Positions 52,152-60,718 of a DNA stretch of 64,000 bases are shown here, piece by piece. The notes under the pieces are model-generated. The model was not told the DNA's origin, did not search any database, and saw nothing but the letters and a program-made list of their open reading frames with translations. The DNA is from an uncultured Ruminococcus sp. (GTDB taxonomy: Bacteria > Bacillota > Clostridia > Oscillospirales > Ruminococcaceae). The first letter of the stretch is position 1; every line of letters starts with the position of its first letter. A program made the translations under genes and the position numbers. The DNA is taken from positions 1 through 64,000 of the forward strand of contig CACZGM010000001.1 in the NCBI GenBank assembly GCA_902780695.1, read 5' to 3'.

Positions 52152-54506
52152 TTATTTTTCCCTCATATTGTATCCGTCATCTTCGTCGATCATAGAAAGC
52201 ATAATATCGGCAAACACGGGGTCAAACTGCGTTCCCTTGCCGTTTTCGATCTCCGAGCGGACGTGCTCCTGCGTGAGCACATCGCGGTAGCTTCTCCTGC
52301 TCGTCATTGCGTCGTAAGCGTCCGCGACCGCGATGATCCGCGCTTCCTCCGGTATCTGCTCACCGACCAGACCGTCGGGATATCCGCCGCCGCCGTAGCG
52401 CTCATGATGCCACCTCGCGCCCGTCACGAGCCTCGGCATCTCCTTGATGTTCTTGAGTATCCGCGCTCCGAGGACGGGGTGTGCCTTGATAAGCTCGAAT
52501 TCCTCCTCGGTCAGCTTCGCGGGCTTGTTGATGACGGCATCGGGTACGCCTATCTTGCCGACATCATGCAGAAGTCCCATCATATATATGTCGTTCTGTT
52601 TCTGCGGGGAATATCCTGCGCGCTTTGCTATCTCACGCGAGTATTCCGCGACTCTTCCGGAATGACCCTTCGTATATGTGTCCTTCGCGTCTATCGCGTC
52701 GGCGAGCGAAGCAACGACGTGTATAAACAGGTCACGGTTCTCGCGGGACTTTCTCTCTACCTCATCGCTCAGCGACCGCTGCAGCGTGATAAGCTCGATA
52801 GTGTTCCTTACCCTCAGAAGCAGCACCTCAGGTACAAACGGCTTTTTGATAAAGTCCATGGCTCCGAGCGAAAGCCCCTTGCTCTCGGCTTCCGCGCTGT
52901 CCTCCGCCGTGAGGAAGATCACCGGTATATCGGCAACATCGCGCTCCAGCGTTTTGAGCTTCTTCATCGTCTCGAAGCCGTCCATTGCCGGCATATTGAC
53001 GTCAAGCAGTATAAGGTCGGGCAGATGATTTTCGACATGATTGAGAAGCGCCTGTCCCGATTTCAGCGCGGTGACATAGTAGCCGTCCTTGCTCAGGATA
53101 TGACCGGCGACCTGTAGATTTGCGATATCGTCATCGACGATCACTATCCTTCTCGCAGCGGTAACCGGAGTATGCGCCGCCGAATTCGCGACGAACTCCG
53201 TCTCGTATTCTATTCGTATCGTCTCGCCGTTCTTATCGTACCAGCCCTTGAGTATATTCTCAACGACCTTGTTCACCGAGTCCTCGCGGATATCGGTAAG
53301 CAGCGCGAAATAGCGGTTCACCCTGCTGCGCATGTAGATGTCGGATTTGCGCAGCGATACTCTTATATACTCTCCGAACCTGTCGCACAGCTCCTTGAAA
53401 TCACCGCCGTTCTCCGTGAGCGTGAACATGATCTTGCACGCGTTCCTGCGGTTGCGGACGATATATCTCATTATATAGCGGTAAACGTAGGCAAAAGCGT
53501 CCTTGTCGAGCTGAAGCGCCGCGTTCGGGATAGAGCGCTCTCCGAGTATGGTGGAGACTGTATGTATATCCCCGTCGGAGCGGTCGTCTTCTTCCTCCAT
53601 GAACGCGTCCGCGCTGTACAGAGCATATCCGTGCTTGCCGTTCTGCTTCACGGAATAGAGCGCCTTGTCCGCAAGGGAGATAAGCGAGTCAAAGTCGTTG
53701 CCGTGGTCGGGAACGAATACCGCGCCCACGGAAGCTCCGAGGGGTATGTCCATATCTTCGCCCATAAGCGCTTTTGCGTCCTTCACCATTTCGGTGTTGA
53801 GACGTTCGGCAAGTATCCTTACTTCATCTTCGCTGTGCATACCGACGCAGAACGCGGCAAATTCGTCACCGCCGAGTCTCGCGCATCTGCTGCCCTCCGG
53901 CACGGCGGCGGAAATGATCCTCGCAAAGCCGATAAGCACCTTGTCGCCCATATCGTGACCGTATATGTCGTTCACCAGCTTGAATGAATCAAGGTCTATC
54001 ATCATAAGGCAGCCTCTGCTTCCGGAGCAGAGTTTTGACAGCTCGGAGCCGGCGGCAGCCTTGTTGAGGAAGCCGGTGAGCTTGTCGGTCGTAGCCTCCG
54101 CCTTGAGCGTGAGCAGCTTCTCCTGCTTGGTGACGATGTTGCCGATACGGCGAAGCAGCACGTCCGGGTCAAACGGCTTTCTGATGAAATCGGAAACGCC
54201 TACTTCAAAGCCGTGAGTCTCGGTCTCGGTCTCCTCGTCCGCGGTAAGGAATATGACAGGTATCTCTTCCATGCCGGCGGTTTTCTCCCAGCGGCGCAGG
54301 CTTTCGAGAGTCTCGAAGCCGTCCATTTCCGGCATCTTTATGTCGAGAAGAATAAGATCGGGCATAGCATCGCTCTTCGCGAGATAGTCGATCAGTGCCT
54401 TTCCCGAACGCAGCGCCGTTACGCGCATCTTGTTCTTGCTTAATATATGTCCCGCGACCTGCAGATTGGCAGTATCGTCGTCCACAACTATGATCCAGTT
54501 TGCCAT
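52152..54506 (-). CDS. Response regulator REC-GGDEF-REC-HD-GYP (cyclic di-GMP turnover)
   Basis: A 784-residue cytoplasmic protein, first gene of the minus-strand signalling operon. REC1 (1-120) has VVDDDTANLQ and LLDIKMPEMDG. The GGDEF domain (about 140-295) has an intact catalytic site RLGGDEFAAF and FLNKAAAG, so diguanylate cyclase activity is likely. A linker of about 150 residues follows. REC2 (about 455-575) has LLDVNMPAMDG. The HD-GYP phosphodiesterase (about 590-775) has LLHDVGKIG, WHHERYGGGGYPDGL and DAYDAMTSRR. One protein thus could make and break cyclic di-GMP under two phosphorylation inputs. Start ATG 54506 (MANWIIVVDDD) follows GGAGG; a longer frame to 54563 is not supported. 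Confidence 0.9.
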   Translation of the reverse strand: MANWIIVVDDDTANLQVAGHILSKNKMRVTALRSGKALIDYLAKSDAMPDLILLDIKMPEMDGFETLESLRRWEKTAGMEEIPVIFLTADEETETETHGFEVGVSDFIRKPFDPDVLLRRIGNIVTKQEKLLTLKAEATTDKLTGFLNKAAAGSELSKLCSGSRGCLMMIDLDSFKLVNDIYGHDMGDKVLIGFARIISAAVPEGSRCARLGGDEFAAFCVGMHSEDEVRILAERLNTEMVKDAKALMGEDMDIPLGASVGAVFVPDHGNDFDSLISLADKALYSVKQNGKHGYALYSADAFMEEEDDRSDGDIHTVSTILGERSIPNAALQLDKDAFAYVYRYIMRYIVRNRRNACKIMFTLTENGGDFKELCDRFGEYIRVSLRKSDIYMRSRVNRYFALLTDIREDSVNKVVENILKGWYDKNGETIRIEYETEFVANSAAHTPVTAARRIVIVDDDIANLQVAGHILSKDGYYVTALKSGQALLNHVENHLPDLILLDVNMPAMDGFETMKKLKTLERDVADIPVIFLTAEDSAEAESKGLSLGAMDFIKKPFVPEVLLLRVRNTIELITLQRSLSDEVERKSRENRDLFIHVVASLADAIDAKDTYTKGHSGRVAEYSREIAKRAGYSPQKQNDIYMMGLLHDVGKIGVPDAVINKPAKLTEEEFELIKAHPVLGARILKNIKEMPRLVTGARWHHERYGGGGYPDGLVGEQIPEEARIIAVADAYDAMTSRRSYRDVLTQEHVRSEIENGKGTQFDPVFADIMLSMIDEDDGYNMREK

Positions 54507-54553
54507 TATGTACCTCCGCTGCAATGCGTCTTTTGCATAAAAATCCATTATAT

Positions 54554-54582
54554 ATTGTAACAAAAAAAGCGCTCCGTGTCAA
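54554..54582 (-). promoter_or_regulatory. Promoter of the four-gene signalling operon
   Basis: On the minus strand TTGACA (54582-54577), 17-base spacer, TACAAT (54559-54554). The start is near 54547, about 40 bases before ATG 54506. Confidence 0.8.
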
Positions 54583-54699
54583 GAGATTTTCAGCCGTTGA
54601 TACAGCATTCCGTATATTTCATCAGCCGCGGCAGCCGGTCGTCACAGGCGCGGAGAACGGGACAGGAAATGCCGTTTTACAGGTCTGAACGTTATAGTC

Positions 54700-54728
54700 T
54701 TGACTTTTGGCATGGTTTGATATATAAT
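54700..54728 (+). promoter_or_regulatory. Near-consensus plus-strand promoter with long repeat-filled leader
   Basis: TTGACT (54700-54705), 17-base spacer, TATAAT (54723-54728). The next gene on this strand starts about 440 bases later. The leader holds the hairpin at 54760-54783 and two 75-bp repeats. It may drive the acetyltransferase or a short RNA. Confidence 0.6.
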
Positions 54729-54759
54729 GAAATATGTCATCAAAGGCTGCCCGGACCCG

Positions 54760-54783
54760 CCAACCCCTTTAAAAAGGGGTTGG
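54760..54783. terminator. Hairpin of the composite-repeat type
   Basis: CCAACCCCTTT/AAAGGGGTTGG followed by ATCCCTAAACC. It is the same design as the CCAGCCCCC hairpins at 36586 and 43662 with the pairs changed in step, which suggests that the structure is conserved. No T-run follows. Confidence 0.5.
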
Positions 54784-54835
54784 ATCCCTAAACCTGATCC
54801 CGTTGCACGGAGATCCGATGCTCGGTGCTTTTGAA

Positions 54836-55004
54836 CCGAAACTCTGCGTTTCGATAGAATTCTGAAATAATGCTGTACTTTGAAATACAGCAATGCGAGC
54901 GCAGGCTCTGTGGTTTCTGTGGATTTTCTCCGAAACTCTGCGTTTCGATAGAATTTTGAAATAATGCTGTACTTTGAAATACAGCAATGCGGGCGCAGGC
55001 TCTG
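54836..55004. repeat. Two tandem 75-bp repeats
   Basis: Copies at 54836-54910 and 54930-55004 differ at a couple of positions. Each contains AAACTCTGCGTTTCGATAGA, the small hairpin CTGTA-CTTTGAAA-TACAG and a GCGCAGGCTCTG end; a degenerate relative of the last part lies at 62352-62383. Confidence 0.85.
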
Positions 55005-55172
55005 CGCCGAAAGGTTGTGATAAAAGTGAGATCGCCCGACGATTTCATCTCCTATGAAGTGATGAGCGGATGTGATTGCATTACAGAAAGTATATCTGCA
55101 CTCCGGACAGCGAGGCAGAAAAATATCCGCCCCGGAGAACCCGAGACGGGATTCGCCCCCGCGCGTCCGCGG

Positions 55173-55643
55173 GTGATAAGAATTGCAGATATGAACGATC
55201 TCGCAGGGATAAACGTGCTGCACACACAGCTCCATTTACAGCATATCGGCTACCGCCCCGATATCTTCGCCCCGATAGAACAGCCGGTTTTCGACAGGCT
55301 GATGATACCGTACATCGAAAATAACGGAAAGGATATCATCATTTCCGAAAACCACGGCGTTATCGACGGCTATGCGGCAATATCCGTCTGCGATACGAAA
55401 AAAGGCGAAGGTGAGATACTCCCGTTCCTGTTCGTGGAAGTGAACGAGCTCTGCGTTGCCGGAAGCGCACAGCGCAAAGGCATAGGCACTGCCCTGCTCG
55501 ACGCGGTGAAGGAATACGCAAAGGAGAAGGGCGCGAAATTCGTGGAGCTCGGCGTGAACGCGCAGAACACCTCCGCACAGGAATTCTATAAGGCAAACGG
55601 TATGTTTGTCAAGAATTATAAAATGCAGTATAAAATACAATGA
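55173..55643 (+). CDS. GNAT family N-acetyltransferase
   Basis: A GNAT acetyltransferase of about 156 residues that moves an acetyl group from acetyl-CoA to an unknown amine. The acetyl-CoA loop is in VNELCVAGSAQRKGIGTALLD, and the end ELGVNAQNTSAQEFYKANGM is typical of motif B. The frame stays open upstream to ATG 54987, but that stretch lies inside repeat sequence (the 75-bp repeat and a segment shared with 33329-33398). So I place the start at GTG 55173, giving MIRIADMNDLAGINVLH. The ribosome binding site is weak. Confidence 0.8.
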   Translation: MIRIADMNDLAGINVLHTQLHLQHIGYRPDIFAPIEQPVFDRLMIPYIENNGKDIIISENHGVIDGYAAISVCDTKKGEGEILPFLFVEVNELCVAGSAQRKGIGTALLDAVKEYAKEKGAKFVELGVNAQNTSAQEFYKANGMFVKNYKMQYKIQ

Positions 55644-55693
55644 CCCGGACATCATAAACCGCGTGTGTCATTATAAAGGAAAGGAACAATAAC

Positions 55694-56914
55694 ATGACAG
55701 TTTACGAAGAATTGCAGCGCCGCGGACTTCTGGCGCAGCTTACGGACGAAAAGGAGATCGCTGACCTTATCAACAACGGAAAGGCGACATTCTACATCGG
55801 CTTTGACCCCACAGCAGACAGCCTTCATGTCGGACATTTCATGGCGCTCTGCCTTATGAAGCGTATGCAGCTCGCGGGCAACAAGCCTATCGCGCTGCTC
55901 GGCGGCGGCACCGGACTTATCGGCGACCCCTCGGGCAAGACGGATATGCGCAAAATGCTCACAAAAGAGGATATAGACCACAACATCGAGTGCTTCAAGA
56001 AGCAGATGAGCAAGTTCATCGAGTTCGGTGAGGGCAAGGCCATGATGGTAAACAACGCCGACTGGATACTCGGGCTCAACTATATGGAGCTTCTGCGAGA
56101 AGTAGGTGCCTGCTTCTCGGTCAACAATATGCTCAGAGCGGAGTGCTACAAGCAGCGTATGGAAAGAGGACTCACGTTCCTTGAATTCAACTACATGATA
56201 ATGCAGAGCTACGACTTCTATATGCTGTACAAGAAATACGGCTGCAATATGCAGTTCGGCGGCGACGACCAGTGGAGCAATATGCTCGGCGGTACGGAGC
56301 TTATCAGAAAGAAGCTCGGCAAGGACGCATACGCCATGACGATAACCCTGCTGCTCAATTCCGAGGGCAAGAAAATGGGCAAGACCGAAAAGGGCGCGGT
56401 ATGGCTCGACGCGGACAAGACCAGCCCGTATGAGTTCTTCCAGTACTGGAGAAACGTTGCAGATGCCGATGTCATCAAGTGCCTGAAGCTGCTCACATTC
56501 GTACCGATCGAGGAGATCGAGGAAATGGAGAAGCACATGGAGGGCGCGGAATTCAACAAGGCAAAGGAGCTTCTCGCGTTCGAGCTTACAAAGATGATAC
56601 ACGGCGAGGACGAGGCGAACAAGGCTCTCACAGCGGCGAAGAATATGTTCGGCGGCGGTTCCGGAGACGCGGAGAATATGCCGACGACGGTAGTTCCCGA
56701 CGACGCGTTCACCGACGGCAGGATCGGCGTACTTGACCTGCTCATGCTCACAAAGCTCGTTTCTTCAAAGCGTGACGCGAGAGACATCATAAAGGGCGGC
56801 GGACTGATGATAGACGATGTAAAGATCGACGATCCGACAACAATGATCGAGATAAAGGATCAGGTCATCATCAGGAAGGGCAAGAAAGTATTCCATAAGG
56901 CGAAGAGAGCGTAA
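55694..56914 (+). CDS. tyrS: Tyrosyl-tRNA synthetase
   Basis: A 406-residue class I aminoacyl-tRNA synthetase that charges tRNA-Tyr. The HIGH-type motif is HVGH (45-48) and the KMSKS-type motif is KMGKT near 227. FDPTADSLHVGHFM, GGGTGLIGDPSGK, the tyrosine-binding NYMIMQSYDF and GGDDQWSN are all present. The C-terminal S4 RNA-binding domain covers about 340-400. AAAGG about 10 bases upstream serves ATG 55694. The gap of 50 bases before it leaves no room for a T-box leader. Confidence 0.97.
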   Translation: MTVYEELQRRGLLAQLTDEKEIADLINNGKATFYIGFDPTADSLHVGHFMALCLMKRMQLAGNKPIALLGGGTGLIGDPSGKTDMRKMLTKEDIDHNIECFKKQMSKFIEFGEGKAMMVNNADWILGLNYMELLREVGACFSVNNMLRAECYKQRMERGLTFLEFNYMIMQSYDFYMLYKKYGCNMQFGGDDQWSNMLGGTELIRKKLGKDAYAMTITLLLNSEGKKMGKTEKGAVWLDADKTSPYEFFQYWRNVADADVIKCLKLLTFVPIEEIEEMEKHMEGAEFNKAKELLAFELTKMIHGEDEANKALTAAKNMFGGGSGDAENMPTTVVPDDAFTDGRIGVLDLLMLTKLVSSKRDARDIIKGGGLMIDDVKIDDPTTMIEIKDQVIIRKGKKVFHKAKRA

Positions 56915-56992
56915 GTATATATAGGCAGACCCGTGTTTTCCCCCGGCGTCGGTGGGGGAAACACAATAATATCCGGAATGTGAAGCAATATA

Positions 56993-57020
56993 AAACCCGC
57001 AGTCTTACGGCTGCGGGTTT
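56993..57020. terminator. Bidirectional terminator between tyrS and the MscS gene
   Basis: AAACCCGCAG-TCTTACGG-CTGCGGGTTT, 10-bp perfect stem, T-rich on the plus side (GTTTTAATTTT) and A-rich on the other. Confidence 0.9.
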
Positions 57021-57023
57021 GTT

Positions 57024-57959
57024 TTAATTTTCCTTCATGTGAACATCTATCTGCTGATACGGTATCTCGATGCCTTCTTCGATGAACTCCATACGGATAT
57101 GTTCGATAACATCGAAATAAACGTCCCAGTAGTCGCCGGTCTTGCACCATACGCGAACGGCGATGTCAATGCTGCTGGCGCTGTGGGCGCACATACGCAC
57201 AAAGGGCTTGTGACCGTCGGTATCGAGTATCTTCGGTATCTTGTGGAGCGCCTTGTAGATCGCGCCCACAGCCTTCTTGTAGTCCGCGTCGTAGGATATC
57301 GAGAATATGTTGTCCACACGGCGCTTGTCGGCTTCGGTAACATTTGTCAGCACCGCGTTCGATGCTGTGCCGTTCGGTATGAATACCGCCTTGTTGTCAA
57401 GCGTCCGCAGCTTCGTGCAGAGAATGTTTATCGTCTCGACAGTACCCTCGACACCGCTTACTGATATGTAATTCCCGACCTTGAACGGCTTGGCTATCAG
57501 TATCAGAAATCCTCCGGCGATATTGGCAAGGCTGTTCTGGAGCGCGAGTCCTATCGCGACACCGGCGGTGCCGATGACTGTGATTATAGATGTTGTCGGC
57601 ACTCCGAGAAGCGTGAGTATCACGGTTACAAGTAAAACATACAAAACTATCTTTATCGCGGATTTTATGAAGTGATTGATCGTCAGATCGAGCTTTGACT
57701 TGTCGAGAGCCTTCCCCATGAGCTTTACGGTGAGCTTGGTAAGGAATATTCCTATAATCAGCAGTATTATCGCAAATATGATAGTCGGGAGCTTATCAAG
57801 AAAGCCCTGCCAGATATCATTCAGCATCTTGTTGACTCCGCTTACATTCTCGACGAGTTCTTCACCGAGCGTATTAGTTAAGGTTTCCTTTATATCTTCG
57901 AGTGGGGCGGCGGTTGTTTCGGCAGCCGTGGTTTCAGCCGCAAGAAGGTTAATGTACAT
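57024..57959 (-). CDS. mscS: Small-conductance mechanosensitive channel (MscS family)
   Basis: A channel of about 311 residues that opens on membrane tension to release osmolytes. Three hydrophobic segments precede the pore-lining helix TSIITVIGTAGVAIGLALQNSLANIAGGFLIL, which has the Gly/Ala pattern of MscS TM3. It is followed by the beta domain with KPFKVGNYISVSGVEGTVETINILCT and the C-terminal FIEEGIEIPYQQIDVHM. Start ATG 57959 follows AGGAAG; the frame extends 6 codons further to 57977. The N-terminus is Thr/Ala-rich (AAETTAAETTAA). Confidence 0.93.
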   Translation of the reverse strand: MYINLLAAETTAAETTAAPLEDIKETLTNTLGEELVENVSGVNKMLNDIWQGFLDKLPTIIFAIILLIIGIFLTKLTVKLMGKALDKSKLDLTINHFIKSAIKIVLYVLLVTVILTLLGVPTTSIITVIGTAGVAIGLALQNSLANIAGGFLILIAKPFKVGNYISVSGVEGTVETINILCTKLRTLDNKAVFIPNGTASNAVLTNVTEADKRRVDNIFSISYDADYKKAVGAIYKALHKIPKILDTDGHKPFVRMCAHSASSIDIAVRVWCKTGDYWDVYFDVIEHIRMEFIEEGIEIPYQQIDVHMKEN

Positions 57960-58035
57960 AAGGCATCTTCCTTTCATATGAGTATGTTTATATCATAACA
58001 TATCCGGCATGATTTTGCAAGAGTCCACAAAAAAA

Positions 58036-58061
58036 ATCGGCAGCCGTTAGTGACTGCCGAT
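58036..58061 (-). terminator. Terminator of gdhA
   Basis: ATCGGCAG/CTGCCGAT stem followed, on the minus strand, by a run of T (A8 at 58029-58036 on the plus strand). Confidence 0.85.
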
Positions 58062-58111
58062 CTTATCTGTCCTGTATTCTGTTTGCGGACTTTCAAAGTT
58101 CCGTTTTACGG

Positions 58112-58140
58112 TCATTACGCCGCGGGGTGTTCCCCGCCGC
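58112..58140. repeat. Partial composite repeat block
   Basis: CATTACGCCGCGGGGTGTTCCCCGCC, the GC hairpin block also found at 36760, 44092 and, inverted, 62164. Otherwise 57978-58192 holds only this and the gdhA terminator. Confidence 0.7.
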
Positions 58141-58192
58141 GAGCCGGCTGCGTAAGCCGGTCCTGTCCGGAAGGACAAAGCGCGTCAGCGCA

Positions 58193-59545
58193 TTAAACCA
58201 CGCCCTGAGCCTTCATAGCCTCTGCAACCTTGAGGAAGCCTGCGATGTTGGCGCCTGCAACGAGGTCGTCACCGAGGCCGTATTCGTGAGCTGCCTTTAC
58301 GGAAGCCTCGAAGATGTTCTTCATGATGCTCTTGAGCTTCTCGTCAACTTCTTCGGCTGTCCAGTTGTAACGCATGGAGTTCTGGGACATTTCGAGACCG
58401 GAAACCGCAACGCCGCCGGCGTTAACAGCCTTGGAAGGAGCAACGATCACCTTGTTCTCCTTGAGGTAAGCGATAGCTTCGTTTGTTGTAGGCATATTGG
58501 AAACTTCTACATAGTACTTTACGCCGTTTGCAACGATCTTCTTAGCCTCGTCGATGTTGACTTCATTCTGTGTAGCGCAGGGCATAACGATATCGACCTT
58601 AACGCCCCACGGCTTCTCGCCTGCGTGGAACTCAGCGCCGAACTTGTCTGCGTAATCCTGTGCTCTGTTGCGGCAGGAAGCACGCATTTCAAGCATATAT
58701 GCGATCTTTTCGGGTGTGTTGATGCCGTCCTTGTCGTAGATATATCCGTCGGGACCGGAGATGGTAACTACCTTACCGCCGAGTTCTGTAACCTTGAGTG
58801 CAACGCCCCATGCAACGTTACCGAAGCCGGAGATAGCAACCGTCTTGCCCTTGATGTCGTCACCGAAGTGCTTGAGCATCTCAACTGCGTAGTATGTTGC
58901 GCCGTAGCCTGTAGCCTCGGGTCTGATGAGGGAGCCGCCGTACTGGATGCCCTTACCTGTGAGAACGCCGGAGAACTCGTTCTTGAGTCTCTTGTACTGG
59001 CCGAAGAGGTAGCCGATCTCACGTCCGCCGACACCGATGTCACCTGCGGGAACGTCGAGGTTCGGACCGATATGTCTGTAAAGCTCGCTCATGAAGCTCT
59101 GGCAGAAACGCATAACTTCTGCGTCGGACTTGCCCTGCGGGTCGAAGTCGGAACCGCCCTTGCCGCCGCCCATAGGAAGCGAAGTAAGGCTGTTCTTGAA
59201 GATCTGCTCGAAGCCGAGGAACTTGATGATACCGATATATACGTTGGGAGCGAAGCGAAGACCTCCCTTGTACGGACCGATAGCGGAGTTAAACTGTACT
59301 CTGTAGCCGCGGTTTACCTGAACCTTGCCGTTGTCGTCAACCCACGGAACGCGGAACATGATCTGTCTCTCGGGCTCAACGATGCGCTCAAGAACGCCTG
59401 CGTCAACGAGATCCTGTCTCTTTTCGATAACGGGCTCGATAGACTCGAACACTTCCGTTACGGTCTGAATGAATTCGGGTTCATTCGCATTTCTTTTCTT
59501 TACTCTCTCAAGAAGTTCGATGAGATACTGATTTTTCAGTGCCAT
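58193..59545 (-). CDS. gdhA: NADP-type glutamate dehydrogenase
   Basis: A 450-residue hexameric-type glutamate dehydrogenase that assimilates ammonia by reductive amination of 2-oxoglutarate. YKGGLRFAPNV, the catalytic-lysine region LPMGGGKGGSDFDP, DVPAGDIGVGGREIGYL and the dinucleotide-binding ISGFGNVAWG are visible. The C-terminus NIAGFLKVAEAMKAQGVV is standard. AGGAGG precedes ATG 59545, and a promoter lies 70-100 bases upstream. Confidence 0.97.
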   Translation of the reverse strand: MALKNQYLIELLERVKKRNANEPEFIQTVTEVFESIEPVIEKRQDLVDAGVLERIVEPERQIMFRVPWVDDNGKVQVNRGYRVQFNSAIGPYKGGLRFAPNVYIGIIKFLGFEQIFKNSLTSLPMGGGKGGSDFDPQGKSDAEVMRFCQSFMSELYRHIGPNLDVPAGDIGVGGREIGYLFGQYKRLKNEFSGVLTGKGIQYGGSLIRPEATGYGATYYAVEMLKHFGDDIKGKTVAISGFGNVAWGVALKVTELGGKVVTISGPDGYIYDKDGINTPEKIAYMLEMRASCRNRAQDYADKFGAEFHAGEKPWGVKVDIVMPCATQNEVNIDEAKKIVANGVKYYVEVSNMPTTNEAIAYLKENKVIVAPSKAVNAGGVAVSGLEMSQNSMRYNWTAEEVDEKLKSIMKNIFEASVKAAHEYGLGDDLVAGANIAGFLKVAEAMKAQGVV

Positions 59546-59614
59546 TGTTGTTTTCCTCCTGTTTTTATGTTGGCTGAAATGCGGGATTTTCTCCCGCTTT
59601 AAATTAACAGATAT

Positions 59615-59643
59615 ATCATATCACATTTGACGGGAATTTGCAA
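59615..59643 (-). promoter_or_regulatory. Promoter of gdhA
   Basis: On the minus strand TTGCAA (59643-59638), 17-base spacer, TATGAT (59620-59615). The start is near 59608, about 63 bases before the ATG. Confidence 0.7.
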
Positions 59644-59750
59644 TAGTTTTTTAACAAAAAATCAGAAAACTTTGAATTTTTGCCGAAATGCATTGAAAAT
59701 CAGATGTAAACGGCAGGATTTTTGAGGGAATAATTCAGAAACACACAAAA

Positions 59751-59793
59751 AACAGCTCCCGCGTGAAAGATACTGTAACACGAGGGAGCTGTT
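59751..59793 (-). terminator. Terminator of the lipoprotein operon
   Basis: Arms AACAGCTCCC and GGGAGCTGTT extended by CGTG/CACG, followed on the minus strand by TTTTTTGTGTG. It closes the unit 59805-60551. Confidence 0.9.
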
Positions 59794-59804
59794 TCAAAGA
59801 TTTA

Positions 59805-60332
59805 TTATGCTACGAAATGTCTAGGGTAACATAATTCTCCCTTTTCAAACGAACCTAACAACTGATCTTCAAAGTTTCCAAAAGGTTCGAATGTTATGGT
59901 TCCAAATTCATTTACGGTATAGTTTATTTCAGAGTTATAATTAAGTTTTAACCAATCTAAAAAAACGGAATCTATATATAAATCCCATACCATAAACTCT
60001 TTATCGGCATTAAACCATATATCAAATTTATATACACTGTCGATATCTACAAAATCGACATAACAACTTGCTGCCCAGTCCAATTTATTAGATCCGTCTT
60101 TATTATCATAAATACAAAAATCAGGAAACAAACGTGCTATCTCCGACGGTGATGTTCTGGATTTGAAAGCCAGTTTATCAAAATCAGCAGCGTTGTGTAT
60201 TTTAAATGTACCGCTTTCGTGTTTAGTTTTATATTCCGGTACAGTGCCACAAGAAGACAGCATAAAAACACTCAATATCATAAAAAACGACATTAAAATA
60301 GCAAATTTTCTTATAACAGATCTCTTTTTCAT
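59805..60332 (-). CDS. Predicted lipoprotein of unknown function
   Basis: A 175-residue protein with a basic start, a hydrophobic stretch FAILMSFFMILSVFML and the lipobox LSSC (Cys near residue 28), so it is probably anchored to the outer face of the membrane. The mature part is acidic and aromatic (FDIWFNADKEFMVWDLYIDSVF) and I recognise no family. The gene is AT-rich compared with gdhA, suggesting recent acquisition. It starts 6 bases after the 70-residue gene and shares its promoter and operator. Confidence 0.75.
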   Translation of the reverse strand: MKKRSVIRKFAILMSFFMILSVFMLSSCGTVPEYKTKHESGTFKIHNAADFDKLAFKSRTSPSEIARLFPDFCIYDNKDGSNKLDWAASCYVDFVDIDSVYKFDIWFNADKEFMVWDLYIDSVFLDWLKLNYNSEINYTVNEFGTITFEPFGNFEDQLLGSFEKGELCYPRHFVA

Positions 60333-60338
60333 CAGTGA

Positions 60339-60551
60339 TCACTCCTTCTCAAATGATATTTCACGTTCGTGAATAACTATCCTGTACCCATAAATCCTTG
60401 CTTTCTTGGCTACAGCCGAATTTCTCACAAGATAATTGCTGTTTTTGGGAATATCAAGCCCGGTTGATTTCTTGTACTGACTGTTTGTCAGACTGAACGG
60501 TTCTCCTGCTTTAAGCTGGCGTTCAATGCTGTCAAGTTTTGGGGTTGCCAT
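60339..60551 (-). CDS. Small basic protein of unknown function, 70 residues
   Basis: The sequence is MATPKLDSIERQLKAGEP...SQYKKSTGLDIPKN...KKARIYGYRIVIHEREISFEKE: hydrophilic, basic in the middle, with no signal peptide or membrane helix. GGAAAATA precedes the ATG. It is the first gene behind a perfect-consensus promoter that overlaps an XRE-type operator. A role as a partner or antitoxin-like regulator is possible by position, but nothing in the sequence proves it. Confidence 0.65.
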   Translation of the reverse strand: MATPKLDSIERQLKAGEPFSLTNSQYKKSTGLDIPKNSNYLVRNSAVAKKARIYGYRIVIHEREISFEKE

Positions 60552-60612
60552 TATTTTCCTCCGTTTCCGTACAGCTTGATTTTATCGCGCTGTAAGTGTA
60601 ATAATATAGAAT

Positions 60613-60628
60613 AGGAACTATTCTTCCT
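60613..60628. promoter_or_regulatory. Operator O1, dyad AGGAA-N6-TTCCT
   Basis: AGGAACTATTCTTCCT. It covers the expected transcription start (about 60624) of the leftward promoter, a classic repressor position. Confidence 0.65.
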
Positions 60629-60630
60629 AT

Positions 60631-60659
60631 ATTATATACCTAATCGTGCTTTTTGTCAA
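60631..60659 (-). promoter_or_regulatory. Perfect consensus promoter for the small-protein/lipoprotein operon
   Basis: On the minus strand TTGACA (60659-60654), 17-base spacer, TATAAT (60636-60631). Such a strong promoter generally needs a repressor; O1 lies right downstream. Confidence 0.85.
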
Positions 60660-60666
60660 GCAAAAC

Positions 60667-60703
60667 AGGAAGTATAATTCCTATATAGGGAATTATACTT
60701 CCT
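60667..60703. promoter_or_regulatory. Operators O2 and O3, paired dyads
   Basis: O2 AGGAAGTATAATTCCT (60667-60682) and O3 GGGAATTATACTTCCT (60688-60703) share the pattern of O1 and are 21 bp apart, two helical turns. Together they also form a 16-bp perfect inverted repeat with a 7-base spacer. They lie just before the regulator's ribosome binding site (GGAGG, 60709-60713) and include TATAAT and TATACT. Confidence 0.65.
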
Positions 60704-60718
60704 GATCGGAGGATATTT

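Noticed and set aside
54836..55004. Possible CRISPR array
   Set aside because: Only two 75-bp units with a 19-bp spacer, no cas genes.
55644..55693. T-box riboswitch before tyrS
   Set aside because: The 50-base gap lacks the T-box sequence and any antiterminator.
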